In this document: positions 17,118 through 24,515 of the stretch, piece after piece | How positions within the stretch are numbered: position 1 is the stretch's first letter | Layout of the letters: each line of letters starts with the position of its first letter | DNA from: Acidobacteriota bacterium | GTDB lineage: Bacteria; Acidobacteriota; Terriglobia; Bryobacterales; Bryobacteraceae | Direction: 5' to 3' | DNA length: 33,016 bases | Assembly (NCBI GenBank): GCA_005808475.1 | Contig: SYLY01000049.1 | Coordinates: 1-33,016 of the forward strand | The notes under the pieces: model-generated | Told to the model about the DNA's origin: nothing | Databases searched by the model: none | The model's input: the letters and a program-made list of their open reading frames with translations, nothing else | Translations under genes and position numbers: made by a program

Positions 17118-17867
17118 TTAGAACGCTCCATGCCGGAACACGACCTTGGAGATCGTGGCGAAGAGAACTTGTACGTCGCCCCAAAACGAACGGGCGCGGA
17201 CGTACTGGAGGTCGAGGCGGGCGGTCTCGCGGAAAGTCAGCAAACCGCGACCCGAGATTTGGGCGACGCCCGTTACGCCCGGCCGCACGGTGAACTTGGC
17301 CAGTTCCTCGGGGTGGTAGTACCGCAGCATCTGCGGGATTTCCGGCCGCGGGCCCACCAGAGACATTTCTCCCTTGATCACGTGCCAGAAGTTGGGCAGT
17401 TCGTCGAGCGTCGATTGGCGCAACCACCGGCCCACCCGCGTGGCGCGCGGATCGCCTGGAATCTTGAACCGAAGCCGGTCCACTTCCTCCTGCGAGTAGT
17501 CGTAGGTGTACAGCTCCGGCCACTTCTCGTGGGCATCCACGTGATAGGTCCGGAACTTGGCGAAGCGGAACAGCTTTCCGCCGCGACCGACGCGCCATTG
17601 CCGGAACAACGCCGGACCGGGCGAATCCAGTTTCACGATCGCCGCCACCGCGAGAGCGGCGGGCAAGGTTACGGCCAACGCTCCGAGCGCGATCAGGCGT
17701 TCGGCGGCGTCGCGCCACAGCGGCACGTCCTGGACATCCAGCGACGCGATGGTTTCCAGGTACGGCTCGAATCCTCCGTCCCGGCTCAATTCGTAGGAGA
17801 CAATCCCGGTCTGAACGGCCGGATCGTCGAGCTGCATTGTTTCGGATCGGTTGTGGTGATCTTGCAT
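17118..17867 (-). CDS. Polyprenyl-phosphate sugar-1-phosphate transferase (initiating transferase)
   Basis: A 249-residue bacterial sugar transferase, the enzyme that loads the first sugar-1-phosphate onto undecaprenyl phosphate. One hydrophobic segment at 56-80 leads into SPGPALFRQWRVG and KFRT (104-107). The catalytic core DELPNFWHVIKG is followed by EMSLVGPRPE up to residue 176, then RPGVTGVAQISGRG from 195. The five-helix N-terminal part of WbaP/WcaJ is absent, so this is the short PglC-like form with about 55 extra N-terminal residues. The frame is open to 18011 through the epimerase gene. I chose ATG 17867, 16 nt after that gene's stop, with ATG 17837 as the alternative. It is the operon's initiating enzyme and the strongest sign that the operon makes a lipid-linked glycan. 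Confidence 0.93.
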   Translation of the reverse strand: MQDHHNRSETMQLDDPAVQTGIVSYELSRDGGFEPYLETIASLDVQDVPLWRDAAERLIALGALAVTLPAALAVAAIVKLDSPGPALFRQWRVGRGGKLFRFAKFRTYHVDAHEKWPELYTYDYSQEEVDRLRFKIPGDPRATRVGRWLRQSTLDELPNFWHVIKGEMSLVGPRPEIPQMLRYYHPEELAKFTVRPGVTGVAQISGRGLLTFRETARLDLQYVRARSFWGDVQVLFATISKVVFRHGAF

Positions 17868-17883
17868 GTGTGCCAAGCCCCCG

Positions 17884-18855
17884 CTAGGCTGATTCCTTTG
17901 GACGAACATCCGCTTTGGCCGCGGCCTGCCGGTATCCGGCGGCCGTCTTCTCAACGGCTTCCAGGAAACCGTGCCGAGGACGGAATCCGAGAAGGTCCTC
18001 CACCTTCCCAATTCCGTTGATGAAATCCCCCGTTTCGACTTCGATGTAGCCTTGCGGCCAGGGAACCCTTTCTACTTGGGCCCCCGTGCACTGTGCCACC
18101 ACACGCGCCGCTTGCTGAATCGACACACCGGCGCCCGAGCCGATATTGAAGGTCTCGTTCCGGGCGATCGGGTTCGTTCCACACATCATGAGCGCGTCCA
18201 ACAGATCTTCGATGAAAATGTAGTCGCGAAGCTGCTCCCCATCCCCGAAAATTCGCAACGGACGCCCTTCGACGCCAGCCCGGATCATCTGATTCAGGAA
18301 GCCGTACTCCCGCGACGGTCGGACCCCGCAATCCACCCCGAATGGGTTAGAGATGCGGCAGACCGTAAAGGACATGGTACCTCGTTGAGCGAAGATCTGG
18401 TGGTAGTGCTCCACGCAAAGCTTGTGCGCCGCGTAGAAGCTCTGCGGATTCAGCGGGTGGTTTTCCGTCACCGGTAGCCGCTCCGGCCGCCCATACACGA
18501 GCCTCGTACTGGCGAACACGACGTGCGGACGGCTCTTCGCCGACGCGCACGCTTCTAGAAAGCCCATCTGAAATTCGCAGATCGACGCCAGACTGTCCGC
18601 CGGATTCGAATTGCTCCGGACCGCTCCGGCCGAGCCCGCCAAGTTGAAAACCACATCCACGCCATCCAGCAACTTGGATAGCCGTCCCGGATCCGCGCCC
18701 GCCATTTCGACGACACGGATACCCGGGAAGTTCAGCCGCGCCGAAGCCTCCGTCGAATTGCGGGACAGCACGACCACCTCCGCATTGACGGCCAACCGCT
18801 TCGCCAACGCGGACCCGATGAATCCCGTGCCCCCCGAGATGACAACTCTCTGCAT
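17884..18855 (-). CDS. NAD-dependent epimerase/dehydratase, first gene of polysaccharide operon
   Basis: A 323-residue extended SDR. GGTGFIG (8-14) binds NAD, FASTRLVYG carries the catalytic Ser/Thr near 116-117, and YAAHK provides Tyr141 and Lys145. RDYIFIEDLLDAL and FNIGSG match UDP-glucose/GDP-mannose-type epimerases and dehydratases. It should supply a nucleotide sugar to the downstream transferases. It is the first gene of the run ending at 9287. A promoter-like element lies about 120 nt upstream, leaving a long leader. The sugar specificity cannot be told from the sequence. Confidence 0.92.
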   Translation of the reverse strand: MQRVVISGGTGFIGSALAKRLAVNAEVVVLSRNSTEASARLNFPGIRVVEMAGADPGRLSKLLDGVDVVFNLAGSAGAVRSNSNPADSLASICEFQMGFLEACASAKSRPHVVFASTRLVYGRPERLPVTENHPLNPQSFYAAHKLCVEHYHQIFAQRGTMSFTVCRISNPFGVDCGVRPSREYGFLNQMIRAGVEGRPLRIFGDGEQLRDYIFIEDLLDALMMCGTNPIARNETFNIGSGAGVSIQQAARVVAQCTGAQVERVPWPQGYIEVETGDFINGIGKVEDLLGFRPRHGFLEAVEKTAAGYRQAAAKADVRPKESA

Positions 18856-18976
18856 AGTTCAGGGACACCCGCCGCCCTTCCCGCCGGATTCGACCTCCGG
18901 GGCCCTTCTCTCCTCCAAGAAAAGACCCTGGTTATTGTCAAATCGGACCCTAAGAAAAGGCCGCGAGTTGACTGCC

Positions 18977-19005
18977 ATCGTAGCAGGAAAGTCGAATGGA
19001 GTCAA
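18977..19005 (-). promoter_or_regulatory. Candidate sigma70 promoter of the polysaccharide operon
   Basis: On the minus strand, TTGACT (19005-19000) and TACGAT (18982-18977) are separated by exactly 17 nt. Both boxes match sigma70 consensus at five and four of six bases. Transcription would start near 18970, leaving a leader of about 115 nt before the epimerase ATG at 18855. A second TTGACA occurs at 18941-18936 but has no good -10. I saw no clear riboswitch or attenuator in the leader. Confidence 0.55.
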
Positions 19006-19036
19006 AGACTTTCTGACCAAGGCGTACTGTGGAACA

Positions 19037-19063
19037 CCCCGTACCTAGGGTGGTAGGACGGGG
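19037..19063 (-). terminator. Hairpin downstream of the UxuA-like gene
   Basis: CCCCGT, a bulged A and CCTA pair with TAGG and ACGGGG around a six-base GGGTGG loop: a ten-pair stem with one bulge. It lies 27 nt after the stop of the UxuA-like gene at 19090. No T-run follows on either strand, so it is not a standard intrinsic terminator. It may still end or protect the transcript. Confidence 0.35.
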
Positions 19064-19089
19064 ATCGGCCGCGCCCTTTTCGAGGCCGG

Positions 19090-20169
19090 CTACGACACCG
19101 CCTGGATCAGCGCTTTGATGTAGCCGTACGCGAACGCGAACGCCTGATTTCCACCGGGGTCGTCCTTATGGCGTGGCATGTGGTCGGGCATCATCATATA
19201 GGGGTAGCCTACCTCTTTGTAGACCTGCATCGCCTTGAAGAAGTTGATATCGCCCTCGTCCGGGAACACCTCGACGAACTTGTCGCGCTTGCCGCGGATG
19301 TTGCGGAAGTGGACATTGAAGATCTTCTTCCGCTGTCCGAAGTGGCGGATCACGTCGAAAATCTCCTTGCCCGGGTCCTGCAGCATCTCCGTCACCGTGC
19401 CCTGGCAGAAGTTGAAGCCGTGGTAGGGGCTCTCCTTGATGGAGACGAACTTCTTCATCCCCTCGATGGTCCCCAACACCCGGTCCACCCCGCGGAAGCC
19501 GGACTTCGGCATGCCGGGGTCGTGCGGGTGACAGGCCATGCGGATCTTGAACTCGTTGGCCACCGGGATGATCCGTTCGAGGAAGTACGTGATCCTCTCC
19601 CACATCACCTCGGCGGGCGCCGGACCGGCTTCGGTCAGCGGAGGATCCTGCTTCGCCTTCGCCAGATCCCAGGTGCTGAGCATCGTGCCGCCCCGGCCGG
19701 GCGTCGACTCGGTGCGCACCACGCCGAGGATCGTCATGTTGTATTTGATCGACGGAACGCCCGCGCGCTGCGCATTGCGGATCGTCTCCTGCATCTGCTC
19801 GATGGCGCGGTCGCGCTCCGGGCTCTTGCCCATCATGATGCTAGGTGTCGCCGAGCGCGTGATATAGGCCGAACTGAGAGGCAACTCGAACATGTCGATC
19901 GACACGCCGTGCTTCTCCCCGATATCGCGCAGCCGCTTCAGGTCGTCGACCGTGGGATAGCCCTTCTTGTAGTCCCAAACGCCGCAGCAATGATCCACGC
20001 CATGGCGCTTCAGGTAGTCCAGGTGCTCGGCGGTCGTGGGCCCGCGCTGGCATCCGACGTGCATCACGGCGCGGCCAGGCTTGTAATCGGCCATGGGTCC
20101 CGAGGTCTGAGCGGGCAGCGGAGCGGCGGCCGCCGCGGCGGCCATTCCAGCGAAAGTTCGACGGTTCAT
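19090..20169 (-). CDS. Tat-exported mannonate dehydratase-like TIM-barrel protein
   Basis: A 359-residue protein related to mannonate dehydratase (UxuA) and other xylose isomerase-like TIM barrels. CHPHDP (213-218), GFNFCQGT (251-258), VHFRNIRG (286-293), FPDEGDIN (302-309) and PDHMPR (328-333) correspond to the metal-binding and substrate-binding segments of UxuA. UxuA itself is cytoplasmic and converts D-mannonate to 2-keto-3-deoxygluconate. This protein begins MNRRTFAGMAAAAAAAPLPA, a twin-arginine-type signal, so it seems to work outside the cytoplasm. I therefore call it UxuA-like rather than uxuA. It has no close co-directional partner: 42 nt separate it from the upstream glycosyltransferase gene, and the polysaccharide operon promoter lies downstream. 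Confidence 0.88.
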   Translation of the reverse strand: MNRRTFAGMAAAAAAAPLPAQTSGPMADYKPGRAVMHVGCQRGPTTAEHLDYLKRHGVDHCCGVWDYKKGYPTVDDLKRLRDIGEKHGVSIDMFELPLSSAYITRSATPSIMMGKSPERDRAIEQMQETIRNAQRAGVPSIKYNMTILGVVRTESTPGRGGTMLSTWDLAKAKQDPPLTEAGPAPAEVMWERITYFLERIIPVANEFKIRMACHPHDPGMPKSGFRGVDRVLGTIEGMKKFVSIKESPYHGFNFCQGTVTEMLQDPGKEIFDVIRHFGQRKKIFNVHFRNIRGKRDKFVEVFPDEGDINFFKAMQVYKEVGYPYMMMPDHMPRHKDDPGGNQAFAFAYGYIKALIQAVS

Positions 20170-20211
20170 AGTAGGGCTAAGATAACACTGGCGGAGCGTG
20201 GAGACAAATCG

Positions 20212-22926
20212 TTACCCGCCGCCGAGGAACGGGCGCGAGGCCCAGCGGAGCGGACCCGTGATCCGCCACGATAGCGATTCGCGGAGCGCGCGCGCCTGAT
20301 TGCGCAGATCCTCGAGCTGCGCTTCGGCGGCGCACCGGAAGGCGTGCTCGTGCGCCCGCGAGGCGTGTTCCAGGCGGAGCAGTTCGTACGCCTTGTCCAC
20401 CGAGGCCGCAAGGCTTCTGATCGCGGCATCCTTTGTTTCCACGATGAAGAGGAGCCGCTCGCGCTCTTTCTGAAGCTCCGCCGCGGCGCTGTTGTGATTG
20501 CGCCAGATGGTCTGGTCCCGCTCGGCCACCTCGGCGCGTGCCTCCGCGATTCGGGCGTCACGCCCCGTCAAGGCCGTCTCGAAGTCGCGCGCCGCCGCGC
20601 GAGCAGAGGCCTCGGCGGACTCCCGCGCGGCCTCCAGTGCCTGGCGAATCGCCGCGTCCCGGTCCCCGCGCATCTGCGTCAACAGGCCGTCGAGAAAATC
20701 CGCCAAGGGCGGGTGCGCGATCGTGACCTCGACTTCGCCACCCGGCGACAGCTTGCCGCGAACAACCTCCGGGAGCGGAAGCTCGAAGTGGGGATCGTCT
20801 CCCGTCATGCACAGGCAGACTCCGGTCCCCTCCACCGCCAGCGGCACGATCTGATGGCTCGGCGCGTTGTTCGCCGCCGCCGGCAGTTCCGCCACCATGG
20901 CGCCGGAGGAATCGAACAGAGCCAGACGCGAGATAACCGCGACACCCGGTCGCGTTCCCGGATCGAGCCGCAACGCCCCCAGCGCGGGAAACTGGGGTGG
21001 AAAGGCGAATCGCAGCGTCCGGTTCTCCGCCGAGACCGCCGCCGCGTGAAACGCGCTCTCGCCCTCCGAGTATCCGCCCCCGGTGGATCGCCAGAAGAGT
21101 TGCACGCGATCCACTCCCGGATTCGCGAGGGGTTCGGGCGGAGGGCCTGCGTAGTACGCCTCGGCCGAATGCGGGGAGTCGCGCCACGAGTCGTAGTCGC
21201 GGATCATGTCGGCCGCGGATCGAACAGGGGTGACGCGGAGGCGCTCATGGACACGCGTCAGCGCCGCGCGATCTTCACTCACATGCCGTAGAACCGCGAG
21301 GAGCGGCGTCGCGCCGGGATCGGCGAGGAAGCCGGTGACGCCATCCTCGATCCTGTCCTCGAAAGCGCCCACCCGCGCCGCCACGGGCGGAATCGCCGCC
21401 GCGAACATCTCCTGCAGCGTGTAGCTGAACGTTTCCGGGACGATGGACGGAAGCAGCGCGCAATCGGGGCGGAGTTCCTCGAGCAGCGCTCCGAGCCGGT
21501 GGTGAGGGTAATTCTCCACCACGAGAACTCCTGGCCGGCCGCTCCACTTCGCCGCCGCTTCGGCGCCACAGCCCAGCAAGATCAGATCGGCGAAGGAGGC
21601 AGCGTCCGGCGCGAGCGCGTCGAGCACGAGCTCACCCTTGGCTTCGTTCAACCGGCCCGGGACGAGCACGCGCAGCTTGGCGGCGCGATCGGGAGAGGGC
21701 GCGATGGCGGGTAGGCCGAGGGGCGGCGTGCCGTGCGGAACGATGCGGATCCGCGCGGCGATGGCGGGTTCGAGCGCCATGTAGTTGCTCCGCACCGATT
21801 CCGAAGGCGCGGCGAGCGTGACGCCGGGTGCGGAAATCGCCTGGAGGAACGCCTTTCGAAGACGCAGCCATTCGGACGCGGGAGTTCCGGGGAAGACGCG
21901 GTGCAGCCGGTTATCGCGCCGGCAGGTTGCCAGGCGGCCGCCGTCGCACGAACGGCACGTTTCTCCGAAGGTGATTCCGAAAGCGGGACAGAAAGGATAG
22001 TAGTCGTGCGCCACCATGACGGTGGGCAGGCCGGTGCGCAGACATTCGAGCGAATGGCCCACCAGCGACGAGACGAAAATGCGTCCGATGCCCAGGCGCG
22101 AGACCACCGCCGCCAGCGCCGCGGCGTAGCCGGAATGACCGTCGCGAGTGCCTTCGATGGCCGGGTCGAGCGGCCACGACTCGAGCGGCAGAGGGTCGCC
22201 AAGCCGGCGGTACAGGATCAGGCGGATTGCGGAGCCGTCGGGTCGGCACTCGGTGGTGAGGACGAAATCGATCGAGGCGGAATCGTGCGCGCAGTAGTCT
22301 CGAACCCACTGCTCGGCGCCGCCGCCCCATCCGTGCAGAACGTGCAGTTGGCGGGGCCGGCATCGATCCGCGATGGAGGGCGCGCCCCGGCCTTCGAGCA
22401 ACCGGCGCTCGACATTGGCCCGGTGCGCGGCGGGGGCGAGCGGACCGGTTGGATCGCCATCGAGCGCGAGGGCGTAGACGTGGTGCGCGAGCAGGTGGGC
22501 GTAGCGGCGTTGACGGCACGCGGCCGTGAACGACTCCCAGTCCATCGGAGCCCCAGCGGCGAGAACATCCGCGGCGGCGCTGGCGCGAATGAAAACGCAG
22601 GAAGCGGGAATGGTTTCGACGCTCGATTCGGAGGCGTCCGCGTCCGCGCAGCACTCGTCGACACGATAGACCCACGGCGCCCAGTCGCGACTGGCGCGAT
22701 CGGCCACCGGGGCGAAGCTGGTGGAGGCGGCGAGCGAGTCCAGCACCGGCGAGACGGTGGCGGCTCCCGGATGTCGCGCGGCGGCCCAGGCAAGACGCGC
22801 CGCGGCGAGCGGAGGCAGCGTGACGCCCGGCCTGACGAGGAGGGTGTCGGCGCGGAGCGTGGAGAGAGCCGCCGCGAAATCGGTGGTTTCCAGGACGGCG
22901 GGGCCGGACATGGTCCTCACCAGCAT
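20212..22926 (-). CDS. Large GT4 glycosyltransferase with coiled coil and SWRIT-type tail
   Basis: A 904-residue protein. After an N-terminal part of about 200 residues without a recognised fold, residues about 200-590 form a GT4-type GT-B enzyme: LHVLHGWGGGAEQWVRDY at the acceptor domain, a cysteine-containing HDYYPFCPAFGITFGETCRSC segment, LRVLVPGRLNEAKG at the border and ETFSYTLQE (EX7E) near residue 498. A beta-rich segment follows, then an Ala/Glu/Arg-rich coiled coil from about 750 to 885. The last residues, RESLSWRITGPLRWASRPF, are a tail I know from large O-antigen and polysaccharide glycosyltransferases. ATGs at 22926 and 22911 are both possible. It probably builds a surface glycan together with the operon downstream. 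The coiled coil may set chain length or membrane contact, which is inference. Confidence 0.87.
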   Translation of the reverse strand: MLVRTMSGPAVLETTDFAAALSTLRADTLLVRPGVTLPPLAAARLAWAAARHPGAATVSPVLDSLAASTSFAPVADRASRDWAPWVYRVDECCADADASESSVETIPASCVFIRASAAADVLAAGAPMDWESFTAACRQRRYAHLLAHHVYALALDGDPTGPLAPAAHRANVERRLLEGRGAPSIADRCRPRQLHVLHGWGGGAEQWVRDYCAHDSASIDFVLTTECRPDGSAIRLILYRRLGDPLPLESWPLDPAIEGTRDGHSGYAAALAAVVSRLGIGRIFVSSLVGHSLECLRTGLPTVMVAHDYYPFCPAFGITFGETCRSCDGGRLATCRRDNRLHRVFPGTPASEWLRLRKAFLQAISAPGVTLAAPSESVRSNYMALEPAIAARIRIVPHGTPPLGLPAIAPSPDRAAKLRVLVPGRLNEAKGELVLDALAPDAASFADLILLGCGAEAAAKWSGRPGVLVVENYPHHRLGALLEELRPDCALLPSIVPETFSYTLQEMFAAAIPPVAARVGAFEDRIEDGVTGFLADPGATPLLAVLRHVSEDRAALTRVHERLRVTPVRSAADMIRDYDSWRDSPHSAEAYYAGPPPEPLANPGVDRVQLFWRSTGGGYSEGESAFHAAAVSAENRTLRFAFPPQFPALGALRLDPGTRPGVAVISRLALFDSSGAMVAELPAAANNAPSHQIVPLAVEGTGVCLCMTGDDPHFELPLPEVVRGKLSPGGEVEVTIAHPPLADFLDGLLTQMRGDRDAAIRQALEAARESAEASARAAARDFETALTGRDARIAEARAEVAERDQTIWRNHNSAAAELQKERERLLFIVETKDAAIRSLAASVDKAYELLRLEHASRAHEHAFRCAAEAQLEDLRNQARALRESLSWRITGPLRWASRPFLGGG

Positions 22927-23130
22927 AGCCCGGCGGGCTTCAGGCTCCGAGCGCTCGAAGGAATCTGTCCGCCCATTTGCACTTGGCTCGTACTCTGTCG
23001 GGTGAGACGGACCCCATGGCGGCGAGCGCTTCCACCTTGTCGCTTTTTTGGCCGCAGTCCTTGCAGGCCTCCTTCAGCGATCCCTGGACATCCTGCTTGG
23101 ACTGGGCCTGCCGAAGTGGCGGGCCAAGCC

Positions 23131-23811
23131 GTCGTCCTCTACCATTTTCACGACACTAGTGCGGAAGCCGGAGTCCGGCGGCCCGGCGAACTGAACGACA
23201 ACCAAGCGCTGCGGCCCGAGGGCGCCAACCTGGCCGCCTTTCTCTGGAATCTGCGGGACTCCAACCCACTCCAGGCCGCCCGGATTCGCGACGCGGTGCG
23301 GCTGGCAGCCCCGTTCTTCGACGACTTCCTCCTCCGGCCGATGACACACGCACCCCATCTGATTCAGCTCGAGTGGAGGCAAAAAGGTTCGGACTTTCCT
23401 TTCCGGGCCGTCCATCTCTCCGACGGCACTCTCCGATTCATTTGCTTGGCGACCGCGCTGCTACAGCCCGTTCCGCCCAGTACGATTCTCGTCGACGAGC
23501 CCGAACTCGGACTACATCCGCATGCCATCGAGTTGTTGGCTGCCCTATTCCGAAAGGCGTCGAGCACCGGGGGATCGCAGATCATCGTATCCACCCAGTC
23601 GGCTGCGCTTCTGAGCGAGTTTGCTCCGGAGGATGTGGTTGTGGTGGAACGAGAGCGCGGGGAGTCCGTTTTCCGCCGCCTCGACGTGGCCCAACTCGCC
23701 GAGTGGCTGGAGGAATACGGCCTCGGCGAACTTTGGCAAAAGAACGTGCTCGGCGCGTCATCCCGCGAGGAGTCCATCCCCGCTTTCCAGGGAGGCTCCG
23801 GGCGGGAGTGA
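23131..23811 (+). pseudogene. AAA-family ATPase, N-terminally truncated
   Basis: About 226 codons matching the C-terminal part of a RecF/SMC-like AAA ATPase of the AAA_15/AAA_21 group: YHFHDTS, RPEGANLAAFLWNLR, HLSDGTLRF (signature-like), the Walker B TILVDEPELGLHP, then IIVSTQSAALLSEF and LGELWQKNVLG at the end. Intact relatives as I know them are about 370-400 residues and begin with a Walker A motif. None is present here: upstream of 23131 no frame shows a P-loop, and the next gene starts at 22926 on the other strand. No plausible start codon precedes the conserved part, so the gene is a remnant. Its TGA overlaps the GTG start of the DUF4276 remnant, preserving the coupling of the original pair. 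Confidence 0.8.
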
Positions 23812-24378
23812 TTCGAGTCCTCATCGTCGCTGAAGGCCTAACGGAGCAACGATTCATTTCAGACGTCGTCGCACCGCACTTCTATCCGCTCGGTGTCTAT
23901 CCGCAGGCGCGCCGGCTCGGGGTTCCCGGACACAAGGGCGACCGAGAGTGCTTCTGCTCGACCATGATCGACTACTACGGCCCTGGCAAGTTATACCCGG
24001 TTCTCGACGGATCGCACGTGTCCGCGCGTCAACCTGTGGAGGCGCTGGAGCGGGCCGCTCTCGACGACATCGCGGCGTCCGGCCCCGGCCTTGACGCTGG
24101 CCGGCGCTTGCACCCTACCTTTCGCTGCACGAGTGGGAGGTGCTCCTCTTCAGCGATCCTGCTCGAATCGCTTCCGCGCCGAACAATGTTCGAACCCGCC
24201 TGGGGAAAATTCGCGAGGAATTCCAATCGCCCGAGGACATCGACAACTCTCCGGACACCGCGTCGTCGACGGGATCACCTGGGCGGCGCAGACCGGCATC
24301 GAGCCGATGCGAGCCTGCTGCCCGCACTTCGACGCCTGGTTGCGCCGCCTCGAGGGACTCGCGCCCCCCGTGCGCTAA
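23808..24378 (+). pseudogene. DUF4276 protein, frameshifted and internally deleted
   Basis: The first frame begins with GTG at 23808: VIRVLIVAEGLTEQRFISDVVAP is the standard DUF4276 start, and STMIDYYGPGK is its central motif, but the segment between them is shorter than usual. Near 24113 the match moves to a second frame (PYLSLHEWEVLLFSDPARI), and near 24255 to a third (VVDGITWAAQTGIEP, then CPHFDAWLRRLEGL), which ends at 24378. Both shifts are equivalent to loss of one base. The segment expected between NSP and VVDG is also missing. The gene cannot make a normal protein. In intact genomes I know DUF4276 genes next to AAA ATPase genes like the one just upstream. The function of DUF4276 is not established. 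Confidence 0.8.
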
Positions 24379-24381
24379 AAT
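24376..24381 (+). promoter_or_regulatory. Possible -10 element of tRNA-Ile
   Basis: TAAAAT lies 6 nt before the first base of the tRNA and overlaps the stop codon of the DUF4276 remnant. No convincing -35 sits at the right distance, so the call is weak. Confidence 0.3.
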
Positions 24382-24387
24382 CCTAGA

Positions 24388-24464
24388 GGACGCTTAGCTC
24401 AGTTGGTCAGAGCATCGCCCTTATAAGGCGGGGGTCGTCAGTTCAAGCCTGACAGCGTCCACCA
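24388..24464 (+). tRNA. tRNA-Ile (anticodon UAU)
   Basis: A complete cloverleaf. The acceptor stem GGACGCT pairs with AGCGTCC. The D-stem GCTC pairs with GAGC. The anticodon stem TCGCC pairs with GGCGG around loop CTTATAA. The variable loop is GGGTC. The T-stem GTCAG pairs with CTGAC around TTCAAGC, and discriminator A and an encoded CCA follow. The anticodon is TAT at 24422-24424, which reads the Ile codon AUA directly. Most bacteria instead read AUA with a CAU tRNA modified to lysidine by TilS, so this is a rare isoacceptor. A at position 37 fits an ANN-reading tRNA. Confidence 0.95.
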
Positions 24465-24515
24465 CACGCACCCCTACCAGCCTGCGTTCCGGATGTAGAA
24501 TGAAACCGGACGCCC

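Noticed and set aside
21733-23130. Upstream part of the open frame that leads into the ATPase remnant
   Set aside because: Antisense of the large glycosyltransferase gene; no Walker A motif, so it is not the missing N-terminus.
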